Below are positions 6,924 to 16,332 of a stretch of 33,857 nucleotides of DNA, piece by piece. The DNA is taken from contig JAHJGZ010000028.1 of NCBI GenBank assembly GCA_018823795.1, forward strand, positions 1-33,857, read 5' to 3'. The position numbers were made by a program, and so were the translations under genes. This stretch comes from Candidatus Omnitrophota bacterium (lineage in GTDB: Bacteria; Omnitrophota; Omnitrophia; JAHJGZ01). Every line of letters starts with the position of its first letter. Within the stretch, counting starts at the first letter, position 1. The notes beneath the pieces are model-generated. The model had not been told where the DNA came from. It worked only from the letters and a program-made list of their open reading frames with translations, and made no database searches.

Positions 6924-9900
6924 TTATGCTGCTACATAAATCGTTCGTGCTTCACGTCTCTGTTGCGTTAGTTCTGCATTCATCGGTTGTAAAATCTTCT
7001 TTATTGCAGCTATCAGCGTATTTATATCAAAACCGATAGCATTTGGATTAATCTCCCATATGGGTGTCCCTTCTATCCGTTTCAGGAATCCCTTTTCCAT
7101 ATCTTCAGGGTTAGCCTCGACAAGGGGCAACGCACACGTAGTAATATAAGCCAGCGGAAGGGTCTGAATCCCTTCTCCTGCTATTTCATCAGGAACTTGA
7201 ATGCTCACGCCAAACACCTGGCCCCGCAATTCAGCCCCCAGAGTTTCAATGCGTTTTTCTAGCTTGACCTTTGATCCCATAATTATTTTTGTTTCATCTT
7301 GATCAAGATAATGATCAAGCAACGGTCTATAACTGTGTTCGACAACAGTAGCATTGATCGGTGCCGCAATAACTTCATCGATTACTCGTTTAAGAATAGC
7401 ATTCTGCTTCGTGGTAAGATCAAGGTCTGAAAAATCAACCGTGATGTATATATTTTGATGCACCATCGGATATGCCAAGATCGTTGCCCTCAAATCTTCC
7501 ATCAATTGACTCTGCATAATTTTAACTACTCTATTTTGAAATGCGCCACCGTGTAATTTTTGCAATTCTTGAGGATCAGGGATCAATGAATCATCTAATT
7601 GAATAACAAGGATGGAGCTCGCCTGTGGTGCATCCACTTCGGAAATTTCTTGAGGTATAGATGCTCCACGGGGTAATCCTAATGTCGTCTTTGGGGTAAG
7701 CTCGACAAATTTCTCAACTTCTTTGTATATCTTCAATGTGTCTGCAACATCGATGGTACCTGAAACTTCATCAACCGCACCTTGCATAACAGACGTAGCA
7801 GCAAACGTTCCCGCTTGGAGCTGAGCAGCATTGTATGATTCTAATTGGTATTCATCCACATCTGCGATGATAACACCATCTTCGGTTGTTGCCGGTGGAT
7901 TTTGCAGTTCATACAGATCTTTACTCACAATACCTTTTAGCATTGCAATACCGTCAAATGTCGGCTGCCCCGTCACTGTGTCAATACTCTGGACAGTTGC
8001 TTTTAAAAATGCGTTTACATAAGCAATATTAATATACGCGGTATTTGTTTCATGATCTGGATAGATTATCAGTTGGCTTAAATTATAGTCTTTTCCCTCA
8101 ACACGAGTCTTAACTGTCGTTTTATGAAATTCTTGTAATGCCTCTGGTGCAAGAAATTTCAATTGATACGTTTCACCAAACTGTTGTTCAATAAAATCAA
8201 AGAAGGTGAGAATACCTTCAATACGTACCAATTCTTGGGCTACCTGCTTTTCCATTTCTTCCGGTGTCACCAATTCATCTACGGTTACTTCTAAAAGCTC
8301 CCGCAACGCATCTACATCTCGTACCGCAAGGCTGTCTGCCGGTAATTGCGCCCGTTCTTTCGTTATCTCCTGAACGACTGCATTCGCACGACTAAGCAGT
8401 GTCTCTGTCTGAATAGGCTCAGCAGCTACTGTGCTCACTTTAGGAGTTGCTCGTGCAATGGCTGTCTCTTCAGCTTCTACCGTCTGTATTGTTTGCGCTA
8501 TCTGGTTCACGACCGCTCTATGTGCAGTCTCTTTAAGAACGTTAAGTGCCGGTCGCATGGTAGCCGGCGCTGTCGTAACATCAAACGTCTGTGGCGCTTT
8601 TGCAAAAGTACTGAAGGAACTAGCAATAGCTTCTACATTCTTCACAGCATCAATAACATGTGCATTTAATTCTGAGGCTTCAAGACGTTCATTTATTCTC
8701 AGACTCAACGACGCCCGTAAGACACCTAAAGACATACGAAGAGTGTTAAACTGTACTCCTTCAAAAGCTCTATCCCTCAGTTGACTTTCTATAACCGGTT
8801 TCACTGCACTCACCATAGCATTCAGCTTTGTCAGAGAGGAAACATTGTCTGCAATAGCGTTAACCAACGCAATGCGATTTGCCAATTGCTGATTGAGCTG
8901 CTCTAATTCCACCGCCGGATTCACTTCAAGCGGCACTAAGTAGGGTTGTACTATATCCAATCCAATACGACGTTGCTGCTTAATAAGTTGGTTAATTGCA
9001 TCAATGGCCCCGTTCAGTTTCACGATTTGCGCTAATGTTTGTACCTTTTCACCAGAAGCCTGTTTAAGACTTGCTTGTGTTATTCGAGCTGTTTGCGCTA
9101 TTTCATTAATGAGCCGCTGTTCGACTTCCGCTTCAGGAATACGTATCACATCTTGAATATTACTTAACGCTTTTTGTACAACACTCCACGGTTCTTTTGT
9201 CTCTTCTGATATTCCAGCATAGTCCATTGCATTAAATGTCTGAGGATTATCTACCAGTTTAAAAAAAGTATCAATAATATCACTATCGAGTGCTGATTTT
9301 ACCGTAATTGCTTGTTCGATTATTGACGTGCGTTCTGGATCCTCAAGATCTTCAACAGTTACACCCTTAGCTTCGAGTATCAGGTTATAATCTCTATCCA
9401 AAAGAGACTGCAACGTCGCTAACGCCACAAGAACATTAATTTTGGCCTGCTCTACTTTTTCTACTTGTTTCTCAATGACATGACTGAAGGATGCAGCAGT
9501 AACCTCTTTTGCCCTCTGTAACGCACCTTTGCTACTGAGGGTTTGCGTTGCATTGCGTAATACCTGCGTCATATTAACGGTTTTATCTGCATGAGTAGCA
9601 ATAATCTCTTTCGCCTTTTCTTTTGCAGCATTAGAAATGGTCGTCCCGGTCAATGAAAATGCTGAACTGTCTATAGTGTGTGGAAACAACACTTGCGCCA
9701 AAGCTTTAGGATTTTTCTCAAACACTTCTTTAAGATCAATACCCGGCCCTAAGATCTTTCGCGCTGCCTTTACAATAGTCGCGGCAAAGGCCTCCACCGG
9801 ATCAATGTCAATGTGCGTTATTGATTGATGTGCAATGGCATCTTGAATGTTATTAATTGAATCTGGTTGCGTGACAAGTTCTGTCATGCCGTTAAGAAAA

Positions 9901-11939
9901 GTAATTTTATAAATTTCAACAGGTTGTGCAACTGCTGGATCTTGCACTATTCGTCTTTGGATAAAAGCAACCTGTGCCCACTGTGCTTCTTCAATCTCAG
10001 TAACGCCGGCAACCTTCCCTCGATACAGATCAATAGATACGTCCTCTAAAGTGACGCCAACATCACGGAATAATTCAAGACCGACAAGCGTCAATGCTTC
10101 GGGCGCTTCTTGGATCAATTTCTCAGTCAGCTGTTCCATTTCACCTTCTGTTTGCTGTTGACGATAGAAAAATGCCAAATACCGATCTTGCATTTCCTGA
10201 ATAAATTCAGTAAGTATGGTAGCTTCCGGTGACAATGGCGGTGGTGGTGAAGGTACTGCAGGAAGATCTGCAGCTTGCACACTTTCTGATTCTGCTTTTT
10301 CACGAGTTGCCACTGCTGCCTTGTATTCAGCTACGAGTCGTTTATATTCTGCTTGTGCCTCCTCAAAACCGGGCTTTACGATAGCATTGTACGCTGCTTC
10401 TATCATAAGCTCAAAAGAGGTCTTTACTTTAAGCATCCGATCAAGGTAGGGAACATCTTCAAGAGCTTTTTCAATCGCAGGGGTAATAACCAAATACGAA
10501 ACCCCCTTCTCTTTCAATAATTGTGTAATGCCATCCGTATGAAACCCTCCGGCAACAAGAGGTAAAACGGTTTCGGTGCTTCGCTCAAGCTCAGCAAGAG
10601 CCTTTTCTGTTAAAACTTTACTTCTTTCTTCTGCAAATTTATAAAAATCATCCACAGAGGGTAAAATTTCATCGAGCAGTGCTATGCTCTGACCGATAGT
10701 CTTCTCCGACGTATTTTTCTTAATAAAGGATTCAAAAACTAATGCGGAAAACTGCTCCTTATTGTTTCGATAATAGGTAACATCCTCTGGAAGGACTTTG
10801 AGTTCGACAATATCCTTAAGTAACCGGATATGACGAGAAAGATTGATTAATTCTTTTTCTTCCTTTTTCACTGGAAGACGGTCTTCTATTTCCCTCTGCA
10901 AGGTCTTACATTCACCGAGCAGCCCACTCTTATCAAGGCGGGAAAAAAGTGACAAATATGATGCAAAATTATAAAAGTTCTTCGCCTGCTCATAATCGAT
11001 GCGATACTCGCTCGCAAAATTCTTTAACAAAGTATAAAATTGGGTGTTGGAAACGCCCTTTTTGTTTTCACTTTGTTCAAACTGACGACGATGACGTTCA
11101 AAAATATCCTGTTTCTTCTGCGACAGGGAATCACCGCTTCCTATAAGATTCATGGTAACAATTTGAATCACCTGATCACGTTCATCATCAACTTTGTCGA
11201 AATCGATTTGCTCTTCCCATGATTTTGCTTCAAGGAGCATGGTAAAGTTAACATACTGAGAAATGTCAATGCCAACCCCTCCGGCATTAGAAAGCAGTTT
11301 ACCACAATATTCAAAAAAGTTTATACCCCCCGATCGATACTGGTCAACAACACTGTCAAATACTGCCACCCGTTCAGAATAAAGTGGCACTTTAAGATCA
11401 TTTAAAATACTTTCAACCTGCTCAATCTGTTCCAGAATGTCTTCACGTTTATTCAGCGTATTGACAAATGCCTCGTAATTAATGTTGTAAAGATCCATAT
11501 CTTCAATACCAAAAAGATGAAAATAGTCTGGCGACATCACGTGAGCTACTTCAGTCCCGGTGAGCAGACCATTTTTCATCAAATGCTGCGCAACAGCACG
11601 TTTTGAGTCAAGAACCGGAATTTTTCGAAGTGTGGTTAAATCGGCTGTCCCTTCAGCCCCTTCAGCGGCAATAGTCTTTACCCCGCGCTCATTCACTAAA
11701 TATTCAATAATGTTGCATAAATTCTTCTGCGCTTCATAACTGGTATGGGCATCTTGAATATGAACTATCACCTCATCTGATGTGCCTTGATACCGTTCTT
11801 TCACCTGTCCTATTTCTTCTGGAACCGTGAGCGTATACACTTTATGTGGCTGCGCCCAACTAACAGATGTTATGGTAAATAATATCGCAATGAGTACTGC
11901 AACTATTTTTAAAGCACCGCTTTTTTTCATTGTTTTCAC
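6924..11939 (-). CDS. Giant exported protein with N-terminal ChaN/TIKI-like domain
   Basis: 1671 residues. Residues 1-29 form a signal peptide (MKTMKKSG, hydrophobic core, SVSWA). Residues ~38-500 resemble the ChaN/TraB/TIKI/EreA-like superfamily: HIQDAH (60-65), EGAEG (93-97), and AGGFHTDGI near 465 followed by a YLVITP strand. That superfamily includes haem-binding and metalloprotease-like members. A proline-rich linker (PAVPSPPPPLSP, near 565) leads into about 1000 residues of mostly helical sequence rich in Ala, Gln, Glu and Val, then a more folded-looking C-terminus with several LDD/VDFSD-type strands. It is paralogous to the next gene upstream (12370-16077). Expression is set by its own promoter and a c-di-GMP riboswitch; AAGGTGA precedes ATG 11939. 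The catalytic role of the N-domain and the job of the long C-terminal part are unknown. Confidence 0.75.
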   Translation of the reverse strand: MKTMKKSGALKIVAVLIAILFTITSVSWAQPHKVYTLTVPEEIGQVKERYQGTSDEVIVHIQDAHTSYEAQKNLCNIIEYLVNERGVKTIAAEGAEGTADLTTLRKIPVLDSKRAVAQHLMKNGLLTGTEVAHVMSPDYFHLFGIEDMDLYNINYEAFVNTLNKREDILEQIEQVESILNDLKVPLYSERVAVFDSVVDQYRSGGINFFEYCGKLLSNAGGVGIDISQYVNFTMLLEAKSWEEQIDFDKVDDERDQVIQIVTMNLIGSGDSLSQKKQDIFERHRRQFEQSENKKGVSNTQFYTLLKNFASEYRIDYEQAKNFYNFASYLSLFSRLDKSGLLGECKTLQREIEDRLPVKKEEKELINLSRHIRLLKDIVELKVLPEDVTYYRNNKEQFSALVFESFIKKNTSEKTIGQSIALLDEILPSVDDFYKFAEERSKVLTEKALAELERSTETVLPLVAGGFHTDGITQLLKEKGVSYLVITPAIEKALEDVPYLDRMLKVKTSFELMIEAAYNAIVKPGFEEAQAEYKRLVAEYKAAVATREKAESESVQAADLPAVPSPPPPLSPEATILTEFIQEMQDRYLAFFYRQQQTEGEMEQLTEKLIQEAPEALTLVGLELFRDVGVTLEDVSIDLYRGKVAGVTEIEEAQWAQVAFIQRRIVQDPAVAQPVEIYKITFLNGMTELVTQPDSINNIQDAIAHQSITHIDIDPVEAFAATIVKAARKILGPGIDLKEVFEKNPKALAQVLFPHTIDSSAFSLTGTTISNAAKEKAKEIIATHADKTVNMTQVLRNATQTLSSKGALQRAKEVTAASFSHVIEKQVEKVEQAKINVLVALATLQSLLDRDYNLILEAKGVTVEDLEDPERTSIIEQAITVKSALDSDIIDTFFKLVDNPQTFNAMDYAGISEETKEPWSVVQKALSNIQDVIRIPEAEVEQRLINEIAQTARITQASLKQASGEKVQTLAQIVKLNGAIDAINQLIKQQRRIGLDIVQPYLVPLEVNPAVELEQLNQQLANRIALVNAIADNVSSLTKLNAMVSAVKPVIESQLRDRAFEGVQFNTLRMSLGVLRASLSLRINERLEASELNAHVIDAVKNVEAIASSFSTFAKAPQTFDVTTAPATMRPALNVLKETAHRAVVNQIAQTIQTVEAEETAIARATPKVSTVAAEPIQTETLLSRANAVVQEITKERAQLPADSLAVRDVDALRELLEVTVDELVTPEEMEKQVAQELVRIEGILTFFDFIEQQFGETYQLKFLAPEALQEFHKTTVKTRVEGKDYNLSQLIIYPDHETNTAYINIAYVNAFLKATVQSIDTVTGQPTFDGIAMLKGIVSKDLYELQNPPATTEDGVIIADVDEYQLESYNAAQLQAGTFAATSVMQGAVDEVSGTIDVADTLKIYKEVEKFVELTPKTTLGLPRGASIPQEISEVDAPQASSILVIQLDDSLIPDPQELQKLHGGAFQNRVVKIMQSQLMEDLRATILAYPMVHQNIYITVDFSDLDLTTKQNAILKRVIDEVIAAPINATVVEHSYRPLLDHYLDQDETKIIMGSKVKLEKRIETLGAELRGQVFGVSIQVPDEIAGEGIQTLPLAYITTCALPLVEANPEDMEKGFLKRIEGTPIWEINPNAIGFDINTLIAAIKKILQPMNAELTQQRREARTIYVAA

Positions 11940-11985
11940 CTTCGGTTATGGCATGTATTGACCGATTTATTCTACATCGAAATAT

Positions 11986-12034
11986 AAAAAAACCGGGTTA
12001 TAGAAGATAGCTTATACTAGCTTCTGCAACCCGG
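11986..12034 (-). terminator. Riboswitch-controlled intrinsic terminator (attenuator)
   Basis: On the minus strand CCGGGTT (12034-12028) pairs with AACCCGG (11999-11993), reinforced by AGAAG/CTTCT further in, and a T7 run follows (11992-11986). The 5' arm CCGGGT is also needed for the second helix of the c-di-GMP aptamer, so aptamer and terminator are mutually exclusive. From this I infer that ligand binding permits read-through into the giant gene 46 bases downstream. Confidence 0.8.
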
Positions 12035-12096
12035 CTACCCGTTCTCGGTGGGCCCGTGGCTTTGCGTCCCAAAGTCGCCTATGGTTTGCCCCGTTA
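12028..12096 (-). promoter_or_regulatory. Cyclic-di-GMP-I riboswitch aptamer (GEMM)
   Basis: The minus strand contains the GEMM-I hallmarks in order: GGGGCAAACC (12092-12083), a hairpin CCAUAG-GCGA-CUUUGG with a GNRA tetraloop, GGGACGCAAAGCC (12070-12058), CGGGCC, and GGGTAGCCGGGTTGC with the tetraloop-receptor-like UAG bulge. The second helix can be drawn as GCC/GGT, CGG/CCG and CCC/GGG. It lies in the 5' leader of the giant ChaN-like gene, between its promoter and start codon. Confidence 0.92.
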
Positions 12097-12158
12097 TAAA
12101 TAATAGAATAACTGCAACTCCAGTTATAACTTTACTGCTACTACTACCTACTAACATC

Positions 12159-12196
12159 GCAAACTCCGTTATATTGAACTTGCTAACGGGGTTTGC
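12159..12196 (-). promoter_or_regulatory. Leader hairpin upstream of the riboswitch, with alternative pairing to the aptamer
   Basis: GCAAAC+CCGTTA (12196-12184) pairs with TAACGG+GTTTGC (12171-12159): 12 pairs, one mismatch, 12-base loop. The arm CCCCGTTA (12191-12184) is also perfectly complementary to TAACGGGG (12096-12089) at the 5' edge of the aptamer, so two folds are possible. Confidence 0.5.
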
Positions 12197-12241
12197 CTTT
12201 TTAAATATTTTTAAAAGAGTTTTAAAATGTGTTATGCTTAA

Positions 12242-12270
12242 AATATACCCTCTGAAGTGTCAATTGTCAA
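12242..12270 (-). promoter_or_regulatory. Sigma-70-type promoter of the giant gene
   Basis: Minus strand: TTGACA (12270-12265), 17-base spacer, TATATT (12247-12242). A second TTGACA overlaps the spacer but is too close to the -10 to be used. Predicted transcription start is near 12235, giving a ~295-base leader that contains the extra hairpin, the riboswitch and the attenuator. Confidence 0.8.
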
Positions 12271-12369
12271 GGGGGTATATAATCTTTTTTGTTGCTACAA
12301 CTTGTTTGTTTACAACATATTACAATAATATCGCAAATGGTGCTTCAAATAATTTCCGTTCACATCTTA

Positions 12370-15300
12370 TTAATACTCTTGTACAATATTGTTGATAAAA
12401 GCAATATTCTCTTCTAAATCTCGCTTTTTTATTACATGGACATTTTTGTCACCTAAAATACCTCGTCGCTTCAATAAATTTCGAATCCATGAAATAGAAT
12501 TATTCGTATGAATTATGATCGGAGGCAAAGAGAACCCATTTTGCCCTTCTTTGCTTTTCAATTTCGTGACAAAATCGATACCGGTGGTGTGTCCAATAAT
12601 ATCATCATCAAGTAAAATTAAATCAAATTGCTTATTAGAAAAATACGTATATGAATTTTCATAATCCTTTAAATCTTCAACGATATGTCCTTCCTTCTGT
12701 AAACGCTCGAAAATAAAATTTCGCTCAAACTTATTATTTTCAATAAGCGCTATCTTTCTTTTTTGTTCACTATCTTCTTGCTTCTCGCCGATCAATTCTA
12801 GAACAAGCGCTTCTCTTTGACGCCTGTTTTCACGTTCCTTTTTTTTGCGATCTTCTTCAATTTGTCTTTCTACATTGATGATTGCACGCCGTAATCCTTC
12901 TTGAATAATCTGTTCTGTATCCGCAAGAAGCGCCTTTTGATTATTTTCAAGTTCAAATTCTCGCATTTTCTGATCTACTATCTTAAATTCCTCATTAAGT
13001 TTTTTAAATACGTCGATTGTCGTTGCGAGCAGGGCAGTGCTCCTGATTCGATAAATTTTTCCAAAATAAGCATTAAGTGATGGCGCTCCTTCCTCACCGA
13101 TATCACTCATATGTTCCGGTACGACAAACGACTTCAGCAATGATATACCTTCTGTCTTCTTACCTGATTTAAGATCTTTAATGGTTTGTTCGATGTATTG
13201 TTGTACCCGATAATAAAAGTTTTTTTCATCATCGTTTAACACGCTAAAAGGGACTTTCTTTTTCAATTGCTTGAACTCGTCTAATATAAACTCGGCATCA
13301 ATAGCAAGTGACGTATACTCAACTAATTCCTTGTAGGTGTAAACCTGCTTTAGGAAATTGCCAATAAAAAACTTTTCGTCTTCCGACTGATCTGTGAACG
13401 TTTTTTGATATTTCTCATAAAACTTGTTTTTTAATAAATCATTCTTCATATCCCACGAATTCTTGAATGCTTTTAAAATAATCTTATCATCAACATTGAG
13501 GTCTTTAAAAGAAATTTTTTCAACAAGTTGATTAAACTCCGCTTCGATGTCAGTTAATTGTACTAAACTATTCGTACGGTCAACCCGTTTCTTTATGATA
13601 CCAACTTTTTCCATAATCACGTCCATCTGTTTGCGTATTTTCTTATGGCTTTGTGCTTCCTGTAAATGGTGATCAAGTTCTCGATTCTTACGTGTCTTTT
13701 CACGTTCCTTTTGTTTTAGGCGGTCAACTTCCTTAAGCTGCTTTAATACTCTGTCAATACGTTCGTCAAGCTGCCTTTCAATCGTTCTAACATATTTTTT
13801 ATCATCCATGGTAAGCGGATAAAAAGAAAGTTGCTTTTTCAAGATTAAAAAATTATTTTTATGATCATTAAGCCCTGCCACTGTCTCGGTTTCCTGACAA
13901 GATTCTCCGATATAATAAATTGCATCTAGCCGTTTTCTAATTTCTTGCCTTTCCTCCTCTGCGTATTTTTTCCCCTTTCGCAGCTTTTCATCGCCAAGCG
14001 GAAAGAGCATTGGCATGTCCAATTCTTTTTTGCGTCGCACGTCATCTTCTTCTGTCTTGATTTCACGCTTTATTTCTTCAATATATTGATCGTCGAAAGT
14101 AAATAGTTGTGCCTCATACTCCTGTTTCAATGCACTTAAAATATGTTCACTAAAACTATAGAGCCCTCTTTCTAATTGTTCATTCTTTAATGGCTCTATC
14201 GTAGCTATTGCATGGCCAGCATATGATTTTTCTCTTCCATCGAGAGATTCAATAAGCAACCGCAATAGTCGATCCTTCTCTTTGATGTGAACATCAATGA
14301 AATATTTATCCAATATGTTTAACTTCATTATGCTCCGCGGGCTAGAAAATATAAAACTGTCATTATCGTGACTTTTTAGCGTTTTTTCTAATTCATATAT
14401 TTCGCGGGTAACTATTTTATCACTGAGACCTGCTTTAAAAGGAGAAATGCGCTCATATATGTCCTGCGCAATAAATTCGATTCCTAAACGACGTTGAAAG
14501 TAAAGTGGGGTCTCATCATCATCTAAAGGGCTTAATGCAACCCATGGCTTTAAATGTAAGCCAAGACGTGCTAAATACGTATTCACTGGATTTTTTTTCA
14601 TCAATAATACATCATTCAATGGAATATCTTGATGCAACCGTTCAACGTGTGGATTGATGGTTATATAGGAAATATCGTTCTGCTGTAAAATCCTTTCTAC
14701 ATCCGGTGTATGGAAATTACCCGTAATAAAAACAACATGCTTAAATAACCCTTGTTTAAGTTTATCAAGAAGCCGCTCGGCAAGTACGGTGCCTCGTTTT
14801 CTGGAAAGTGTATAAAACCGTTTTATGAGCGAATGGATTTTATCCACAGAAACTATTTTTGAATTAATGCGATATGATACGTCATATGATAATGCATACT
14901 TACGAATAAAATAAATGAAACGTGGAGTAGAAAACTCTTGATGTTTTTCAAAATACCGTTCGGCTTCATCTGCGGTCGCAACAAGTGATACAATACGTGT
15001 TAACATATCAAGTGTTTGTGAAAGATTGATCAGCTCCTTGAGTTCATCGCTTGGGGATGTGCCAAGGACCCTATTTTGTAATTTTACATACAGCGCTCGT
15101 GATTCCGCGTACAATCTCATGGTATCGATTTTTTGAGCAATATGAATACTTTTAATTGCTCCCCACACATGAGATAAATTCTTCGCTTCAACTTTATATT
15201 TATCAGTAAGGTTATAAAGAACGCCATAATAATCATTTTCGAGAATCTCCTTACTTTTAAACTTCTTAATTGTTGCATTCAATAAGCTCAGATCATTAAG

Positions 15301-16077
15301 ATTTTTATCAATAGCTGTTTTCAACAAGCGAACAAGTTCCTCTTCTTCCCTTTCAATTTGTGAAAAATCTATTGTTTCCTCAATACGCATGACTTCCTTA
15401 AGCAATAACATGTTTGGATATGAAGATATCTTAATATCAAATTTCATAGAATCCCGCACCAGCATCTTGGAATAATCCATAAGCGACAATGTATTATCGT
15501 GATAATCATTGTAACTTTTTTCTAAACGTACTAATTCAGGCTGAAACATTTTTTCCTTAAATCTATCGAGTATTTCATGTATCAATGCAATTTGTTCTAA
15601 AACGGTTTGTCGTTCGGCAAATGTTTCTTGATACACTGTAAGGTTTTCTTGATAGAGCGCTTTATTTTCAAGTCCAAGCAGTGTAAAGTTATTAGAAGAA
15701 ACGATTGCATTATAGAGTGTGCCGCCTAAATATCCTTTTTTCATATAATACGAGCACACTTTTTCTCGCACTGATTGATTGTAATACGATTGTAACGGCT
15801 GAGCATTAATGACACCGTCAGCGCCTTCAATGGTAATAGTATTAACATCATAATAATCATTTAAGAAATTGAGGATTCGTGCTACGTTATATTGAGCTTC
15901 ATAATTATCATGGATATCACTGATATGAAAAATAATGTATTCTGAACTGCCTACATAGGTATTGGTAATTTTCCCATATTCCTCTGGAATGGAAATATCA
16001 TCTATCTTGCCGAAGGTGGTACACGGAAAGTGAAGAAAAAAACTTATAACAATAAAAAATGATATAATCGTACGCAT
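12370..16077 (-). CDS. Exported ChaN/TIKI-like coiled-coil protein with C-terminal receiver-like domain
   Basis: 1235 residues, paralogue of the 1671-residue neighbour. Signal peptide at 1-23 (MRTII, hydrophobic core, CTTFG). The N-domain repeats the superfamily landmarks: HISDIH (51-56), EGADG (84-88), ITGNFHTPDV near 455 and YITINPH. The middle (about 650-1100) is long, charged and mostly helical, probably coiled coil. Residues ~1108-1235 look like a CheY-type receiver: IALIENN in place of the usual acidic pair, FDLILLDDDI with the phospho-acceptor Asp at ~1157, PPIIIHTNN with the Thr, and VHVIKK with the Lys. A receiver on a chain with a signal peptide is unusual, as phospho-transfer normally occurs in the cytoplasm. 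The ribosome site at ATG 16077 is weak. A promoter candidate lies at 16162-16190; no clear terminator follows the stop. Confidence 0.72.
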   Translation of the reverse strand: MRTIISFFIVISFFLHFPCTTFGKIDDISIPEEYGKITNTYVGSSEYIIFHISDIHDNYEAQYNVARILNFLNDYYDVNTITIEGADGVINAQPLQSYYNQSVREKVCSYYMKKGYLGGTLYNAIVSSNNFTLLGLENKALYQENLTVYQETFAERQTVLEQIALIHEILDRFKEKMFQPELVRLEKSYNDYHDNTLSLMDYSKMLVRDSMKFDIKISSYPNMLLLKEVMRIEETIDFSQIEREEEELVRLLKTAIDKNLNDLSLLNATIKKFKSKEILENDYYGVLYNLTDKYKVEAKNLSHVWGAIKSIHIAQKIDTMRLYAESRALYVKLQNRVLGTSPSDELKELINLSQTLDMLTRIVSLVATADEAERYFEKHQEFSTPRFIYFIRKYALSYDVSYRINSKIVSVDKIHSLIKRFYTLSRKRGTVLAERLLDKLKQGLFKHVVFITGNFHTPDVERILQQNDISYITINPHVERLHQDIPLNDVLLMKKNPVNTYLARLGLHLKPWVALSPLDDDETPLYFQRRLGIEFIAQDIYERISPFKAGLSDKIVTREIYELEKTLKSHDNDSFIFSSPRSIMKLNILDKYFIDVHIKEKDRLLRLLIESLDGREKSYAGHAIATIEPLKNEQLERGLYSFSEHILSALKQEYEAQLFTFDDQYIEEIKREIKTEEDDVRRKKELDMPMLFPLGDEKLRKGKKYAEEERQEIRKRLDAIYYIGESCQETETVAGLNDHKNNFLILKKQLSFYPLTMDDKKYVRTIERQLDERIDRVLKQLKEVDRLKQKEREKTRKNRELDHHLQEAQSHKKIRKQMDVIMEKVGIIKKRVDRTNSLVQLTDIEAEFNQLVEKISFKDLNVDDKIILKAFKNSWDMKNDLLKNKFYEKYQKTFTDQSEDEKFFIGNFLKQVYTYKELVEYTSLAIDAEFILDEFKQLKKKVPFSVLNDDEKNFYYRVQQYIEQTIKDLKSGKKTEGISLLKSFVVPEHMSDIGEEGAPSLNAYFGKIYRIRSTALLATTIDVFKKLNEEFKIVDQKMREFELENNQKALLADTEQIIQEGLRRAIINVERQIEEDRKKKERENRRQREALVLELIGEKQEDSEQKRKIALIENNKFERNFIFERLQKEGHIVEDLKDYENSYTYFSNKQFDLILLDDDIIGHTTGIDFVTKLKSKEGQNGFSLPPIIIHTNNSISWIRNLLKRRGILGDKNVHVIKKRDLEENIAFINNIVQEY

Positions 16078-16161
16078 AATTATTGAGTTGAAAATGTTAA
16101 AATAAATTGTTACATATCTCTTTGATTATTTGGGACTTAGCAATATTCTCTACGAGATATA

Positions 16162-16190
16162 TAGATACCACAAAATTACCATAAAGTCAA
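16162..16190 (-). promoter_or_regulatory. Candidate promoter of the 1235-residue exported protein
   Basis: Minus strand TTGACT (16190-16185), 17-base spacer, TATCTA (16167-16162), about 85 bases from ATG 16077. The rest of the 16078-16332 gap separates divergent genes. It holds a small perfect palindrome (TTAGGCAGCCTAA, near 16220) but no riboswitch consensus that I can recognise. Confidence 0.5.
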
Positions 16191-16332
16191 TAAACCCTCT
16201 AGAATTCGGGATACATTAGGCTGCCTAACAACACTCTTCTGAAGGAACCCTCCTTTATATGAAATTCTCTTCCTCCTGTATCTATAGTATGTTATTATAA
16301 CGCACATATTTAAAAAAAGAAATCATAGAGTC

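Noticed and set aside
8346-8784. Plus-strand open frames (107 and 117 residues) inside the giant gene
   Set aside because: They are antisense shadows of a high-scoring coding frame, without ribosome sites or recognisable domains.
12159-12200. Second, tandem c-di-GMP aptamer suggested by GGCAAACC
   Set aside because: The word is present but the GGGACGCAAAGCC core and receptor helix are missing; it forms a simple hairpin instead.
16078-16332. A second riboswitch ahead of the 1235-residue gene
   Set aside because: No GEMM or other aptamer consensus seen; only a promoter candidate and small palindromes.
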